The notes below the pieces were generated by a model. The model was not told where the DNA came from. It saw nothing but the letters and a program-made list of their open reading frames with translations, and ran no database searches. A program made the position numbers and the translations under genes. A stretch of DNA of 64,000 bases from UBA4744 sp963723165 (lineage in GTDB: Bacteria; Actinomycetota; Acidimicrobiia; Spongiisociales; UBA4744), in the NCBI GenBank assembly GCA_963723165.1, contig CAVRPP010000003.1, positions 62,001 to 126,000 of the forward strand, given 5' to 3'. Shown here piece after piece: positions 17,617-26,149 of this stretch; the stretch's first letter is position 1; each line of letters begins with the position of its first letter.

Positions 17617-18597
17617 TCACACGTCCGGCAGCCCGAAGTTGACCTCGTCCATTTCGGCGTAATCCTCGGGCGCCTCGATGACGATGTCCTCGCCGTAATC
17701 GAACATCTCGAACTCCATGATCATTGATTCGAAGGCTTCGTCGGCAGGCACGTCGACTTTCGTACCGTCGATCTCCAGCCGGTACTTGTGGACGAGACCG
17801 TCATCGGAGATCCACAGATCCATCGGCAACTCATCAAACGGCAGGTCCTGTTCATCGATCTCGGCCAGCTGCTCCGGGGTCGCATTGGCCCGCAGTTCCT
17901 CCATGTCGAAGGTCACCAGATAGTGAGTGGTTTTGACGCCACGCAGTGTCTCTTCGCCCAATTCCTCAACTGTGCCGTAGGCATCTTCGAAGAACTCGAG
18001 GAAGTCGGCCGGATTGCTGGGAGTAGCCCCGGTCAACCCGCTGGTTGCATCCACCCCTTCCTCCGCCGATGTCGCCACCCACTCGACATCCGGTCCAAGG
18101 AACATGGTCAGCAGCCCGAACCGAATGTACGACGTGTCGCCGATGGTGCGGATCTCCATCTCACCGAAGAGGTCTCCCAGTTCGGGCGGGATCTCCTCGC
18201 CGAGCTGGGCAGCCATGGAACTCAGGTCCATGATGAAGCTGAAATTGCCGGCCTCGTTGTCGAACGCACCGCTGAACTTCAATTCGAAGGTCTCACCAGG
18301 AAAATCGGCCGACCCGGTGATCGCAATCATCCCTGCCATCCGACCCTTGGTGGCTTCGCCGCTTTGTGCCAGAGAATTCTGGAGACTGGCCAGGGTGGCA
18401 TTGGATCCTCCCCCGCCTGCCGTCGTGGTCGTCTCATCCGGTGCAGCCGTTGTGGTTGTGCCTGTGGCTGCAGCCGTGGTCGTGGTGGCGCCGTCGGCAG
18501 CCGCGGTGGTAGTGGTTTCTACGGCCGTTTCCCCTCCGCAAGCGGCGGCAATCAAGGCCAGCGCGGCGAGAAGAATCAAAAAGGTGCGGATTTTCAT
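17617..18597 (-). CDS. LppX/LprG-like lipoprotein
   Basis: 326 aa from the ATG at 18597. Signal peptide with lipobox LALIAAACGG, then three Thr-rich blocks (TTTTAA repeats, residues about 25-60). The mature domain (about 70-326) has the alternating beta pattern and phrases of the LppX/LprAFG (LolA-like) fold: FELKFSGAFDNEAGNFSF, IRTIGDTSYIRFG, LRGVKTTHYLVTFDMEEL, LPMDLWISDDGLVHKYRLEI. Mycobacterial relatives carry lipids or glycolipids across the wall space. The fold is inferred from motif phrasing, without a search. It is monocistronic, with a candidate terminator at 17563-17591. Confidence 0.78.
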   Translation of the reverse strand: MKIRTFLILLAALALIAAACGGETAVETTTTAAADGATTTTAAATGTTTTAAPDETTTTAGGGGSNATLASLQNSLAQSGEATKGRMAGMIAITGSADFPGETFELKFSGAFDNEAGNFSFIMDLSSMAAQLGEEIPPELGDLFGEMEIRTIGDTSYIRFGLLTMFLGPDVEWVATSAEEGVDATSGLTGATPSNPADFLEFFEDAYGTVEELGEETLRGVKTTHYLVTFDMEELRANATPEQLAEIDEQDLPFDELPMDLWISDDGLVHKYRLEIDGTKVDVPADEAFESMIMEFEMFDYGEDIVIEAPEDYAEMDEVNFGLPDV

Positions 18598-18692
18598 GGT
18601 GTCATTCCCTTCGCTCTCCATAACCAGCCTAGGTCGAACCAACCGATAGTCAGGAGGAATTCCCGGGCTGTGTGGTGCCAGGATCGCCCGCC

Positions 18693-19376
18693 CTACCCGG
18701 CCGGCGGTGCCACCTTGTCGACGAGAGCCTCGACCGTCGTTCCGTACATGGTCCGCTTGATCGCCCCGAGGGTTGCAGGGTCGCTGGATGCGAAGGCGGC
18801 CGCCACTCCGATCGCATTGGACAGCACCTCTGCCTCATCCACTGCTTGATCGACGATCCCGGCCTGGTAGGCGGCATCGCCGCCGAACCGGTGGGCGGTT
18901 GTCATGGCCAGGTGGGCCACCTGGGGGGTGAGCCGGGCCTGGATCAGCGACGCCATACCTTCCGTGAAGGGGATCTTGATGTCGATTTCGGGAAGGCTCC
19001 AGAAACCGCGATCGGCTCGCATCACCCGGAAGTCGTGCGCCAGCGACCACATGGCGCCGGCCGCGAAGCAATGTCCGTTGATAGCGGCCACGGTCGGGCG
19101 GGGAAATGTCAGTGTGCGGGCCAGAAGCCGTTGGGTTTCCACAGCCAGTTCCTGAAAATTCAGGTCGGCCTGCCCGGACTGGACCCAATCGAGATCGAGG
19201 CCGTTGGAATAGAACTTGCCCGTCCCGGTGGTGACCAGGGCGGCCGGTCCTTTCGCGGCCACCACCCGGTCCAGAGCCTCGTTGACGTCCTCCAGCGACC
19301 GGCTGTTGAATCGATTCTCGCCGGCGTCCATGGTCAGGACGTAAACGTCGCCGTGTTGGGTGAGTTCAAACGACAT
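18693..19376 (-). CDS. Enoyl-CoA hydratase/isomerase family protein
   Basis: 227 aa. The ATG at 19376 is chosen because GAGGAG lies five bases upstream; a GTG two codons earlier would overlap that RBS. The oxyanion-hole segments are TGTGKFYSNGLDL and AAINGHCFAAGAMWSLAHDF. The short length (the crotonase core only) and the FWSLPEIDI block resemble delta3-delta2-enoyl-CoA isomerases more than classical hydratases, since the usual pair of catalytic Glu is not clearly present. It acts on acyl-CoA in the cytoplasm, probably fatty-acid oxidation. No other beta-oxidation gene is adjacent. Confidence 0.85.
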   Translation of the reverse strand: MSFELTQHGDVYVLTMDAGENRFNSRSLEDVNEALDRVVAAKGPAALVTTGTGKFYSNGLDLDWVQSGQADLNFQELAVETQRLLARTLTFPRPTVAAINGHCFAAGAMWSLAHDFRVMRADRGFWSLPEIDIKIPFTEGMASLIQARLTPQVAHLAMTTAHRFGGDAAYQAGIVDQAVDEAEVLSNAIGVAAAFASSDPATLGAIKRTMYGTTVEALVDKVAPPAG

Positions 19377-19485
19377 AGACACTCCTCGATGATGAGTCGC
19401 TTCACGATATCGAGCAGAGCCCGAGTCGCCTAAACGGCTTTTTACACGGGAACCCCATCCGGGGCGGGCGAGGTCACCCTGACCG

Positions 19486-19959
19486 CTAGCCGGACACTCC
19501 TGACGGGTCTGTGGCTTCCCGCCGATGCTCGGCGATCACGAGCGGATTGTCCGTGAAGCCCACGTCACGATGTGACAGATCGCAGAACGGCTGATTCTGC
19601 GAATGACCGCATCGGCACAAAGTCATGCGGTTCCCGGCGGCGATCAACTCTCCCTCGGCATCCCGTACTTCGACCCGGCCGCGCACGAACAGCGGTCCGT
19701 TGGGGCGCGGCACCACCATGGTGGTCTCCGGGGGAGCCTCCCCCGGTCCGTTCAGGCGGGTGTAGGAAAGCGCCCCCGAGGGGCACTTCTCGATGGTGGC
19801 CACGATTTCGTCTGTGGTGGAAGCCTCCACGTTCACCCAGGGCGTCTCCCGCACGTCGAATACCTCACTGAGCGAACGCAAACAGATCCCGGTGTGAATA
19901 CAGCGGCTCGAATCCCAGTGGACGATGACCTCGTCGGTGACGTAGTCCCGCTTCGCCAT
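19486..19959 (-). CDS. Two-domain Fe-S protein: divergent 4Fe-4S plus CDGSH
   Basis: 157 aa from the ATG at 19959 (GAGGAG five bases upstream). Residues about 12-68 match the divergent 4Fe-4S mono-cluster domain: WDSSRCIHTGICLRSLSEVF, a PWVNVEA block and IEKCPSGALSY. Residues about 112-132 hold a CDGSH-type 2Fe-2S site, CRCGHSQNQPFCDLSH, with the three Cys and the His in place although the usual Gly is Leu. CDGSH proteins pass clusters or electrons; this fused form is common in Actinobacteria but its partner is unknown. It is cytosolic and stands alone. Confidence 0.88.
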   Translation of the reverse strand: MAKRDYVTDEVIVHWDSSRCIHTGICLRSLSEVFDVRETPWVNVEASTTDEIVATIEKCPSGALSYTRLNGPGEAPPETTMVVPRPNGPLFVRGRVEVRDAEGELIAAGNRMTLCRCGHSQNQPFCDLSHRDVGFTDNPLVIAEHRREATDPSGVSG

Positions 19960-20062
19960 GCATGCTCCTCTATCGGCGAGGTTCTGACGCTAGCAACCAC
20001 AGGTTCCGTCACGCGGCAGGTTCGTTCGGTACGCTCTGTTCTGCTCGATTAGGGAGATGTGA

Positions 20063-20494
20063 ATGGCAAGTGTGTCTGAGGTTCTCAAAGAAAAGGGAAA
20101 CACAGTCATCGGTGTGAGCCCGACGGCCACCGTTTACGAAGCCATCGAACAGATGGTCGAGCACAATTGCGGTTCGCTGCTGGTCATGGAGGGCGACGAC
20201 ATCGCCGGAATCTTCACCGAACGCGATTACCTGCGGAAGATCACTCTGCAGGGCCGCACCTCCAAGACGACGGCCGTCCAGGAAGTGATGAACAGCCCGG
20301 TGGTTGTCGTCGAGGCCGGAGCGGAGATCGACGAGGCGCTCGCCTTGATGACCGACCGGCACATTCGTCATCTCCCGGTCGTGGACGGAAACCGGGTGGT
20401 CGGAGTTGTCTCTATCGGCGACCTGGTGAAACACAAGACCAAGGAACAGGAGTTCCGGATCGGCTATCTGGAGGACTACATCGGTGCCCGGTGA
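20063..20494 (+). CDS. CBS-domain pair protein
   Basis: 143 aa, GGGAG six bases before the ATG. Two CBS modules fill the protein: the first spans about 8-66 (VSPTATVYEAIEQMVEHNCG, GDDIAGIFTERDYLRKI) and the second about 75-130 (AGAEIDEALALMTDRHIRHL, GNRVVGVVSIGDLVK). Stand-alone CBS pairs bind adenine nucleotides such as AMP, ATP or SAM and regulate other proteins; no partner gene is adjacent. A strong terminator hairpin follows at 20500-20550. Confidence 0.92.
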   Translation: MASVSEVLKEKGNTVIGVSPTATVYEAIEQMVEHNCGSLLVMEGDDIAGIFTERDYLRKITLQGRTSKTTAVQEVMNSPVVVVEAGAEIDEALALMTDRHIRHLPVVDGNRVVGVVSIGDLVKHKTKEQEFRIGYLEDYIGAR

Positions 20495-20499
20495 TTGGA

Positions 20500-20550
20500 G
20501 TCGCTCGGCCACCGCTGGTAGGCAATAGATAGCCGAGCGACCGGCCTTTT
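20500..20550 (+). terminator. Rho-independent-type terminator after the CBS gene
   Basis: GTCGCTCGGC at 20500-20509 and GCCGAGCGAC at 20532-20541 are exact 10-bp inverted arms with a 22-nt loop, followed by CGGCC and TTTT at 20547-20550. It lies between convergent genes. Confidence 0.7.
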
Positions 20551-20560
20551 CCCAGCGAGT

Positions 20561-22000
20561 TCAGGGCGACCACTGATCCAGGGTGAGGCCGACCACCACC
20601 GGGACTCCATCCTCGTAGTCGAACGACACGTACCAGGTGATCCAATCCAACCCGCCGTATTCCGGATTGTCGCCCGGGTCGTGGATGCCGACGTAGTTGA
20701 AGCCGGCCAATGAGAACGGAATCGCGTACTCGGCAATGCGACCGTTTCCAGCTTCGATCGGTTCGTTGAAGGTGATCACCGTATCCGTGTCGACATAAGC
20801 CGACACAAGACTGGCGGCGATCTCCTCGGCGAAGGTCCGGCTCGGCACTTCGGCAGCTTGGTCCGGATCGTTCACATCCAACGCGTTGGACGGCCATTTG
20901 TAGCTGGTCGGATCAGTCAAGATCTCATCGAGATTTCCAAATCGGACCGGATCGGCGTGATGGGACACGTATAGACCCCGCCACGAGACGACCGGCGACA
21001 GGTCGGACAGGTCGGCCATGATTCCGGCCATCGCGTCGAGGGTCTCCACAACTCGCTCATCGGCGGCGAACGTGTTCTTGTCCACGACTGCAGCCAGGTA
21101 CCGCTCGTTGACCCAACCGAGGCCATCGGGTGTCGCAACTTCAACCCACCGGGAATTGCTCACCGGTGTCGAGTTCCCCGTGGTCCGCACGACCGTTCCG
21201 GGGGCAAGCATCCCGAAGACCGGATTATCGACCCCGGGACCGCTGCGAACGTTCAAATTGTCGTCATCCTCGACCAGCACCACTCGACCCTGGCGGGTGA
21301 CAGGTATGCCGGCCAGTGCGGGAAGGTCGGCCTGCAACCAGCGGGGAGCGGCACCTACCGTCACCGGGACCAGTGGGAGAATCGAGGCGTAATCACCGCG
21401 GGTGACGGGGTCCTCGAGCAGAATCCCCTCACCGGAAAAGACCGTAACCGGTTGCCCATCGAGCTTGAATTGCACTTCGTTGACGGTGGGGAATTGCGTC
21501 AGCGTGTAGACCACCTGGGCAAGCCGACCGAGCATGGCAAACGATCCTCCACCCGATTCGAACTCCCGTCCCAGATCGATCGTCGCCAGATTGTTCTCGA
21601 TGACAATGCCCAACAGAAGCGTGTCGGCCGGAATGGCGCTGGACAGACTCTCATCACGTTCCTGGTCGGTGGGGCCGGCAATGAGCGCCCGGATGGCGTT
21701 GCCGGCCACTTCCGGCGTAGCCGGTACGGCCCGGGTCACAGCAACCGCATGAGTCGAATCCTTGATCAGAAAGATATCCACGAATGTCTGCTCTCCGGGA
21801 ACGGTCGTCGTGGTTGTCGCGGGGGTATCGGTTCCGTCCGGCGTGGTCGTCGAGCTGGTCGCCGGCTCGGTCGTATTCGACCCCGGCTGAGTGGTTACCG
21901 GACCGGCGTCGGTGGTACCTCCTGGACCGCAGGCCGCCATCAGAGCGGCCAACACGGTCACGATGATTGCCAAACGTTGAAAGCGGCTGGAAAACGTCAC
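20561..22000 (-). CDS. GerMN and SH3 domain lipoprotein
   Basis: 479 aa. The GTG at 22000 is preceded by AAGGAG with a six-base spacer. Lipobox LMAACGP, then a Thr/Pro/Gly linker to about residue 70. Residues 75-210 match the GerMN domain (VDIFLIKDSTHAVAVTRAVP, IRALIAGPTDQE, IENNLATIDLGREF, VYTLTQFPTVNEVQFKLDG). Residues 255-310 resemble SH3b (NLNVRSGPGVDNPVFGMLAP ... GLGWVNERYLA). The last 170 residues are a domain I do not recognise (VVSWRGLYVSHHADPVRFG). GerMN domains occur in spore and cell-wall lipoproteins such as LpqB; no kinase partner is adjacent here. It probably acts outside the membrane, bound to wall material. Confidence 0.82.
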   Translation of the reverse strand: MTFSSRFQRLAIIVTVLAALMAACGPGGTTDAGPVTTQPGSNTTEPATSSTTTPDGTDTPATTTTTVPGEQTFVDIFLIKDSTHAVAVTRAVPATPEVAGNAIRALIAGPTDQERDESLSSAIPADTLLLGIVIENNLATIDLGREFESGGGSFAMLGRLAQVVYTLTQFPTVNEVQFKLDGQPVTVFSGEGILLEDPVTRGDYASILPLVPVTVGAAPRWLQADLPALAGIPVTRQGRVVLVEDDDNLNVRSGPGVDNPVFGMLAPGTVVRTTGNSTPVSNSRWVEVATPDGLGWVNERYLAAVVDKNTFAADERVVETLDAMAGIMADLSDLSPVVSWRGLYVSHHADPVRFGNLDEILTDPTSYKWPSNALDVNDPDQAAEVPSRTFAEEIAASLVSAYVDTDTVITFNEPIEAGNGRIAEYAIPFSLAGFNYVGIHDPGDNPEYGGLDWITWYVSFDYEDGVPVVVGLTLDQWSP

Positions 22001-22085
22001 GGTGGTCTCCTTCTTTCGCCTCCAGCGTGCCACAGCCGCATCTCAGGGGTGTCACCGGCAGGTAACAGAACCGTTACAAAACGGT

Positions 22086-23396
22086 CTACCAGGCGAACCC
22101 TCCCAGGTAGGTCTCGACGGAAAACATGCTTTCAGTAGTTGCCGCCCGTGTATCTGAACCCCAGATCAGCCTGGTCCTGGTCGTGTCGGCCGCCACATAC
22201 GGCCATCCAACCGTCTGGGTGATGACCTCGCCTTCTTCTCCTGTGGTGATATCCACCGCAGCGATGTCGAACCCGCCCCACTCGGCCGGGGTCTCGTCTC
22301 GCACGATGTAGAGCGTGTCTCCGAGCAACGCTTGTGGAGCGCCCCGGATACCCGTAACCACCGGCTCCCCCGAATTGATAGGTCCTTCTTCATCGAGGCG
22401 CAGCTCGAACATGTCCCCGGAGTTGTTCATCACCAGGAGGGCTTGCGAGTCCTGGCGCCAATCGGCCCAGGTGATCATCCGTGGATCATCGTAGGACGTC
22501 GGGGCGGTCGCCACCGACCACCGGCGAGTCTCGACGGGTCGTCCGGTGGCAAGGTTGTAGAGCACCACGGTATCCGTAGGAGTCATCACCCAGAACTCGG
22601 GATTCTCGGGATCGGGTAGACACTGCTCGGAGCGTAGGACGGCCATCCACCGTCCGTCCGGCGAGATGGTGGGTGAGTGGCCGGATCCGACCGTGGTGAT
22701 GGTGCCGAATCCCATGTCAAACCTCCACACCTGGCCATCCGAGTAATCACACGAGTACCAGGAGTCCTCAAACCCAACCGCGTAGTACAGGGCGGCAGCA
22801 TCCGTTCGGAGGGCCATACGACCGACGCCCATTCCGTCGCCGCTGAAGTATGGATCCATGACTTTCAACCGCTCTCCGGTTGTGACGTCGACGATGACCA
22901 GCGCCTGGCCGTCTATCGCCAGAGCGTTGCCCTCCGCCGCGAGTGGGGACACGACCGGTCCGAGGTAGCGGGGATAGCAGGTCAGTGCATTGGCGATTCC
23001 GGCACACCAGTTGCTCGCTTCGGATCCGGATTCGAATTCGCCCCAGTGCACCACCCAATAGCCCGGGTTGAGAGAGGGGAAATCGGTTGAATACAGAACG
23101 CCGGCCCCGTCGATACCGGCGGCGATGTCGTTTGCCCGGTCCTCTCCTCCGTCGGTACCCGTCTCGATCGAAGCCAGGACCAACGTCCAGGTCCCCCACC
23201 CAGCGGTCGATGGGGTGTGGACTGCGGTCGTCGAGGTCGTGGTCTCTACGACGGTGGAGGTGGTTGTGGTCGACCCGGCGGCCAGAGTCGTGGTGGTCAC
23301 CGGCGCGACGGTCGTCGTCGTGGTCGCGGCGGTGTCGGGACCGGCACAACCGGCGACCAGCAGCGCCACTGCAACGAGGGTCAGGAGTCGTTTCAT
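22086..23396 (-). CDS. Lipoprotein with SPOR-like segment and beta-propeller
   Basis: 436 aa from the ATG at 23396. Lipobox LLVAGCAG, then an unusually Thr-rich linker (residues about 22-60). Residues about 95-145 (STDFPSLNPGYWVVHWGEFE ... NALTCYPRYLG) look like the SPOR-like module seen in actinobacterial extracellular proteins. Residues 150-430 contain repeated propeller strands: GEGNALAIDGQALVIVDVTT-type blades, SPTISPDGRWMAVLRSEQC, LYNLATGRPVETRRWS, ALLGDTLYIVRDE. It is probably an extracytoplasmic sensor or scaffold; no enzyme signature is seen. It lies between the M15 peptidase and GerMN genes, all on the minus strand. Confidence 0.7.
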   Translation of the reverse strand: MKRLLTLVAVALLVAGCAGPDTAATTTTTVAPVTTTTLAAGSTTTTSTVVETTTSTTAVHTPSTAGWGTWTLVLASIETGTDGGEDRANDIAAGIDGAGVLYSTDFPSLNPGYWVVHWGEFESGSEASNWCAGIANALTCYPRYLGPVVSPLAAEGNALAIDGQALVIVDVTTGERLKVMDPYFSGDGMGVGRMALRTDAAALYYAVGFEDSWYSCDYSDGQVWRFDMGFGTITTVGSGHSPTISPDGRWMAVLRSEQCLPDPENPEFWVMTPTDTVVLYNLATGRPVETRRWSVATAPTSYDDPRMITWADWRQDSQALLVMNNSGDMFELRLDEEGPINSGEPVVTGIRGAPQALLGDTLYIVRDETPAEWGGFDIAAVDITTGEEGEVITQTVGWPYVAADTTRTRLIWGSDTRAATTESMFSVETYLGGFAW

Positions 23397-23440
23397 GACG
23401 GCAAGAACGATCTTACGACGGCGGACGTTCCCGATTCAGC

Positions 23441-24385
23441 TCAGCCGCCGGGAAGCGAGAAGTGCATCCAGTCCTTGAGGCTCGACCAATATCCGCCCCA
23501 ACTCCAATCGACCGCGGCGAACGCCTGCACAACTTCGTCTCCGTCGGCGATCATGCCCGGTCGCTGATCGGTCCGATCCAGGTAGGCCGACGCTAGTTCG
23601 GGCAACACCAGGTCGCCCTTGAGGTACGGGTTGTGGAACGGATTGACATCTATGGCCAACCCGAAGGCGTGATTCGACCATCCGTTCGAACCCACCGCCG
23701 GTCTGCACACGAAGGAGGTCGTATCGTTCCAGTCACCGGTAGGAGGCGCGTCGATCTCTTCGAGCCTGATCACTCGCATCTCCTCGATCGGGTAGCGGAG
23801 CTCGTGCAGACGGCGGAAGACTTCGACGACATCTTCGGCGACGGTCGCGTTGACGATCATTTCGCCGGTGTGAAACCTCTGATCGAATCCCCAGTGGGAC
23901 ATCGTCAGGTACGACAACTGCTCGACGGTCACCGGGCATCCGGGAACCCAGGACGAGCGCGCCAGAACGTCGGCCGGGACCGGTTGGATTGTCCATTCGT
24001 ACTCGTCGCCGGCCGGGGGTGACAGCACGTCGGGCGTCTCGAGGGTTCGATCGATCAACTCGGGAGGAGTCGGTTGCACCTCCCCGTATTCGTCTGCCCG
24101 GAGCGGCAAGATGCGGGTACCCAGCCAATCCGGGCGGGCATAGAGCGACGGAGCCTCGGTGGTAGTTGTCGGCATGGTCGTGGTGGTCGAAGTGGTTGTA
24201 GTCGCAGGAGGCTGAGAAGTGGAGGTCGATGGAGGTGCGGCCACGGTCGTTGTTGTGGCCCCATCGCCGGCGCCCGCTGCCCTCTCGGTCGTCGCGACCG
24301 GGACGGCCTCCCCGCCGCTACACGCAGCCAGCAGCATGCTGCCGACAACAAGAACAGTCGCCAAACGAGATTGCTTGTTCCTCAT
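23441..24385 (-). CDS. M15-family D-Ala-D-Ala carboxypeptidase-like lipoprotein
   Basis: 314 aa from the ATG at 24385, which sits seven bases after a TATCGT box (leaderless). Lipobox MLLAACSG and a Thr-rich linker to about residue 80. The catalytic domain is C-terminal: the Zn motif HAFGLAIDVNPFHNPY supplies the HxxxxxxD pair, and the third ligand His is in LKDWMHFSL. Other family marks are FHTGEMIVN and ELRYPIEEMRV. It should be a wall-facing peptidase trimming stem peptides. It is first of three co-directional envelope lipoprotein genes. Confidence 0.88.
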   Translation of the reverse strand: MRNKQSRLATVLVVGSMLLAACSGGEAVPVATTERAAGAGDGATTTTVAAPPSTSTSQPPATTTTSTTTTMPTTTTEAPSLYARPDWLGTRILPLRADEYGEVQPTPPELIDRTLETPDVLSPPAGDEYEWTIQPVPADVLARSSWVPGCPVTVEQLSYLTMSHWGFDQRFHTGEMIVNATVAEDVVEVFRRLHELRYPIEEMRVIRLEEIDAPPTGDWNDTTSFVCRPAVGSNGWSNHAFGLAIDVNPFHNPYLKGDLVLPELASAYLDRTDQRPGMIADGDEVVQAFAAVDWSWGGYWSSLKDWMHFSLPGG

Positions 24386-24392
24386 CACCAGA

Positions 24393-24398
24393 ACGATA
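24393..24398 (-). promoter_or_regulatory. Leaderless -10 box for the M15 peptidase
   Basis: TATCGT on the minus strand ends seven bases before the ATG at 24385. No Shine-Dalgarno is present in the spacer. It matches the TANNNT pattern of actinobacterial leaderless promoters. Confidence 0.6.
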
Positions 24399-24466
24399 AC
24401 GGCCGATCGGCCCGGGTAGTTCCCCGGTCGGCCGGAGACGCTGGTCGCGAGAGCGTCCAAACCGGA

Positions 24467-25390
24467 TCAATGATCAGGAGAGACGTTCGCGGGCAGAGGT
24501 TGGAGAAAGAGGCCTTCCGGCACTTCGGCCCCGACCCGTACCAGGGCGACGTGCCAGGACGGGGATGAACCGAGCGCCCACCGCAGGAAACCCACCATGA
24601 GTTTGCCAATCAGCCTCGCTCCAGGACGTTTCTTGACTCCGAGAACTCTCCGCAGCGGAACGGGGACCGTGGCTACTGCGGCAGCGAACATGAGCCGGTA
24701 AGCGACCTGAATAGTTGGCGGCAGCGGGGGGGCACGGAGAAACGCCACTGTCTCGGCCAACCCGGGGGAAGGTCCCAGGTCGGGATGATATGTCAACCAA
24801 TTGCTCAGCTCCCGGGCGGTTTCCGGAAGCGGGTCGGCATCGAGTAACCGGCCAACCGCAGTCTGCTCGAGTACGAACCGGTCGGCATCCTCAAGGCTCA
24901 AACGGCGCGACCCGAATTCCTGAAATGCCGCGAGGAACGAGTCGGTCAGAGCATTGTGCACCCAGGCGGCGAACTTCGGGGTGCCTGCGGTATACGGCCG
25001 ATCACGGTGGGATCTCCCCCGCACCGGGGCATGGGCCCCCCGCACGATCCGGACGGCGGCCTCGACCTCGGGACCGGCCCCGAAGCCGGTGGCGGTGACA
25101 TACGCCGACGTGCGAGACAGGCGCCCGAGCGGATCGACCCGGTAGGTCGAGTGATCGGCCACCCCTGCTACTACCTCGGGATGAGCAGCCTGGATCAGCA
25201 ACGCCCGGATCCCGCCGATGAACGCAGCTGCGTCGCCGAGCACCGGCCACGTGATCGATTCCGGACCGAACAGACCCGTGTCGCCTGGATAGGAAAGAGT
25301 GTTTTCCAGGGGGTACGGGGCATGAGCGAACAAACCGGTGGTCGAGCCGACCACCCGTTTCCGGAAACCGTTGACAACGCCCTTGAGCAT
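24467..25390 (-). CDS. Oxygenase MpaB / latex-clearing-protein family (DUF2236)
   Basis: 307 aa from the ATG at 25390, six bases after TACCGT. The family blocks are ITWPVLGDAAAFIGGIRALL, LIQAAHPEVVAGVADHSTYR, DPLGRLSRTSAYV and GAHAPVRG, then AWVHNALTDSFLAAFQEFG; His residues in these blocks are the haem-site candidates in MpaB/Lcp proteins. Fungal MpaB cleaves a prenyl chain during mycophenolate synthesis and Lcp cleaves rubber; actinobacterial members are mostly uncharacterised. A C-terminal hydrophobic region (YRLMFAAAVATVPVPLRR) may contact membrane. The substrate may be an isoprenoid, but that is inference. Confidence 0.85.
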   Translation of the reverse strand: MLKGVVNGFRKRVVGSTTGLFAHAPYPLENTLSYPGDTGLFGPESITWPVLGDAAAFIGGIRALLIQAAHPEVVAGVADHSTYRVDPLGRLSRTSAYVTATGFGAGPEVEAAVRIVRGAHAPVRGRSHRDRPYTAGTPKFAAWVHNALTDSFLAAFQEFGSRRLSLEDADRFVLEQTAVGRLLDADPLPETARELSNWLTYHPDLGPSPGLAETVAFLRAPPLPPTIQVAYRLMFAAAVATVPVPLRRVLGVKKRPGARLIGKLMVGFLRWALGSSPSWHVALVRVGAEVPEGLFLQPLPANVSPDH

Positions 25391-25396
25391 GTCCCC

Positions 25397-25402
25397 ACGG
25401 TA
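25397..25402 (-). promoter_or_regulatory. Leaderless -10 box for the MpaB-like gene
   Basis: TACCGT ends six bases before the ATG at 25390. It selects that start over the in-frame GTG at 25414. Confidence 0.5.
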
Positions 25403-25534
25403 CCGCTTCTTCACACGTTGTCAGGCAGGGCTGAAGGCCGAGGGCGGTTCGCCGCCGGAGTTTCGATCTTGTTCATCTCTTATGGGGAATCCCCCGCTCA
25501 TGAGCGCGGTTGGCCCACCAGAACAAGGAGAACC

Positions 25535-26125
25535 ATGACCGACACAAAAAGAACCTCAACCAAGCGGCGGTTGCTTATTGGAGGCGGGCTGCTGAGCATC
25601 CCGGCGATTGCCCTGGCCTGGTGGCTGGGCTCGCCGCTGTTTCTGGATACCACCGTCGATGAGACCTTCCCAATAGCGCCACCGACAACGACTGGAGGCG
25701 ACGACGCCCGGATCGCCGAACCTGAAGCAGCGGAGTCGCCGACCGGGCCTGCCACCGGCGACGAGGAGCCGGCGGGACCCGTGCAACTCTTGACGGGTGA
25801 CTTCGTTGATGCGGACGGCGCCCACCGGGGAAGTGGTGTTGCCACCGTCTTCGAACTCGAAGACGGTTCCCGGGTGCTTCGATTCGAGGAATTCGAAGTC
25901 ACAAATGGGCCCGATCTTCATGTGCTTCTGGTACCCACCGGGGATCCCCTTGACCGGGACATCCTGGCCGAAGTCGGATATGAGGATCTCGGCAAGCTGA
26001 AAGGCAACGTTGGCAACCAGAACTATGTTGTTCCGGAAGGGTTTGACCCCGATGGCACCTGGACGGTGGTGATCTACTGCGAGCCGTTCCATGTCGTGTT
26101 CAGCACGGCGCAGCTCTCGGGTTGA
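25535..26125 (+). CDS. DM13-domain membrane-anchored protein
   Basis: 196 aa; the ATG at 25535 has AAGGAG four bases upstream, so the long open upstream reading is not coding. One N-terminal membrane anchor (about residues 12-32) and a Gly/Glu/Pro linker to about 85. The C-terminal domain has DM13 marks: LLTGDFVDADGAHRGSGVA, LRFEEFEVTNGPDLHVLLV, KGNVGNQNYVVPEGFD and the end motif VVIYCEPFHVVFSTAQL with the conserved Cys. DM13 is proposed to mediate electron transfer or redox reactions outside the cell. It is divergent from the MpaB-like gene with a 144-nt gap, so the two could share a promoter region. Confidence 0.88.
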   Translation: MTDTKRTSTKRRLLIGGGLLSIPAIALAWWLGSPLFLDTTVDETFPIAPPTTTGGDDARIAEPEAAESPTGPATGDEEPAGPVQLLTGDFVDADGAHRGSGVATVFELEDGSRVLRFEEFEVTNGPDLHVLLVPTGDPLDRDILAEVGYEDLGKLKGNVGNQNYVVPEGFDPDGTWTVVIYCEPFHVVFSTAQLSG

Positions 26126-26149
26126 CTGGTGGAAGCCGACCGATCCGGC

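Noticed and set aside
22062..22083. GTAAC/GTTAC and ACCGT/ACGGT short inverted repeats upstream of the GerMN gene
   Set aside because: Five-base arms are expected by chance in this composition; not listed as an operator.
24956..25534. Long 5' extension of the DM13 protein frame
   Set aside because: It is antisense to the MpaB-like gene; the RBS and signal anchor place the start at 25535.
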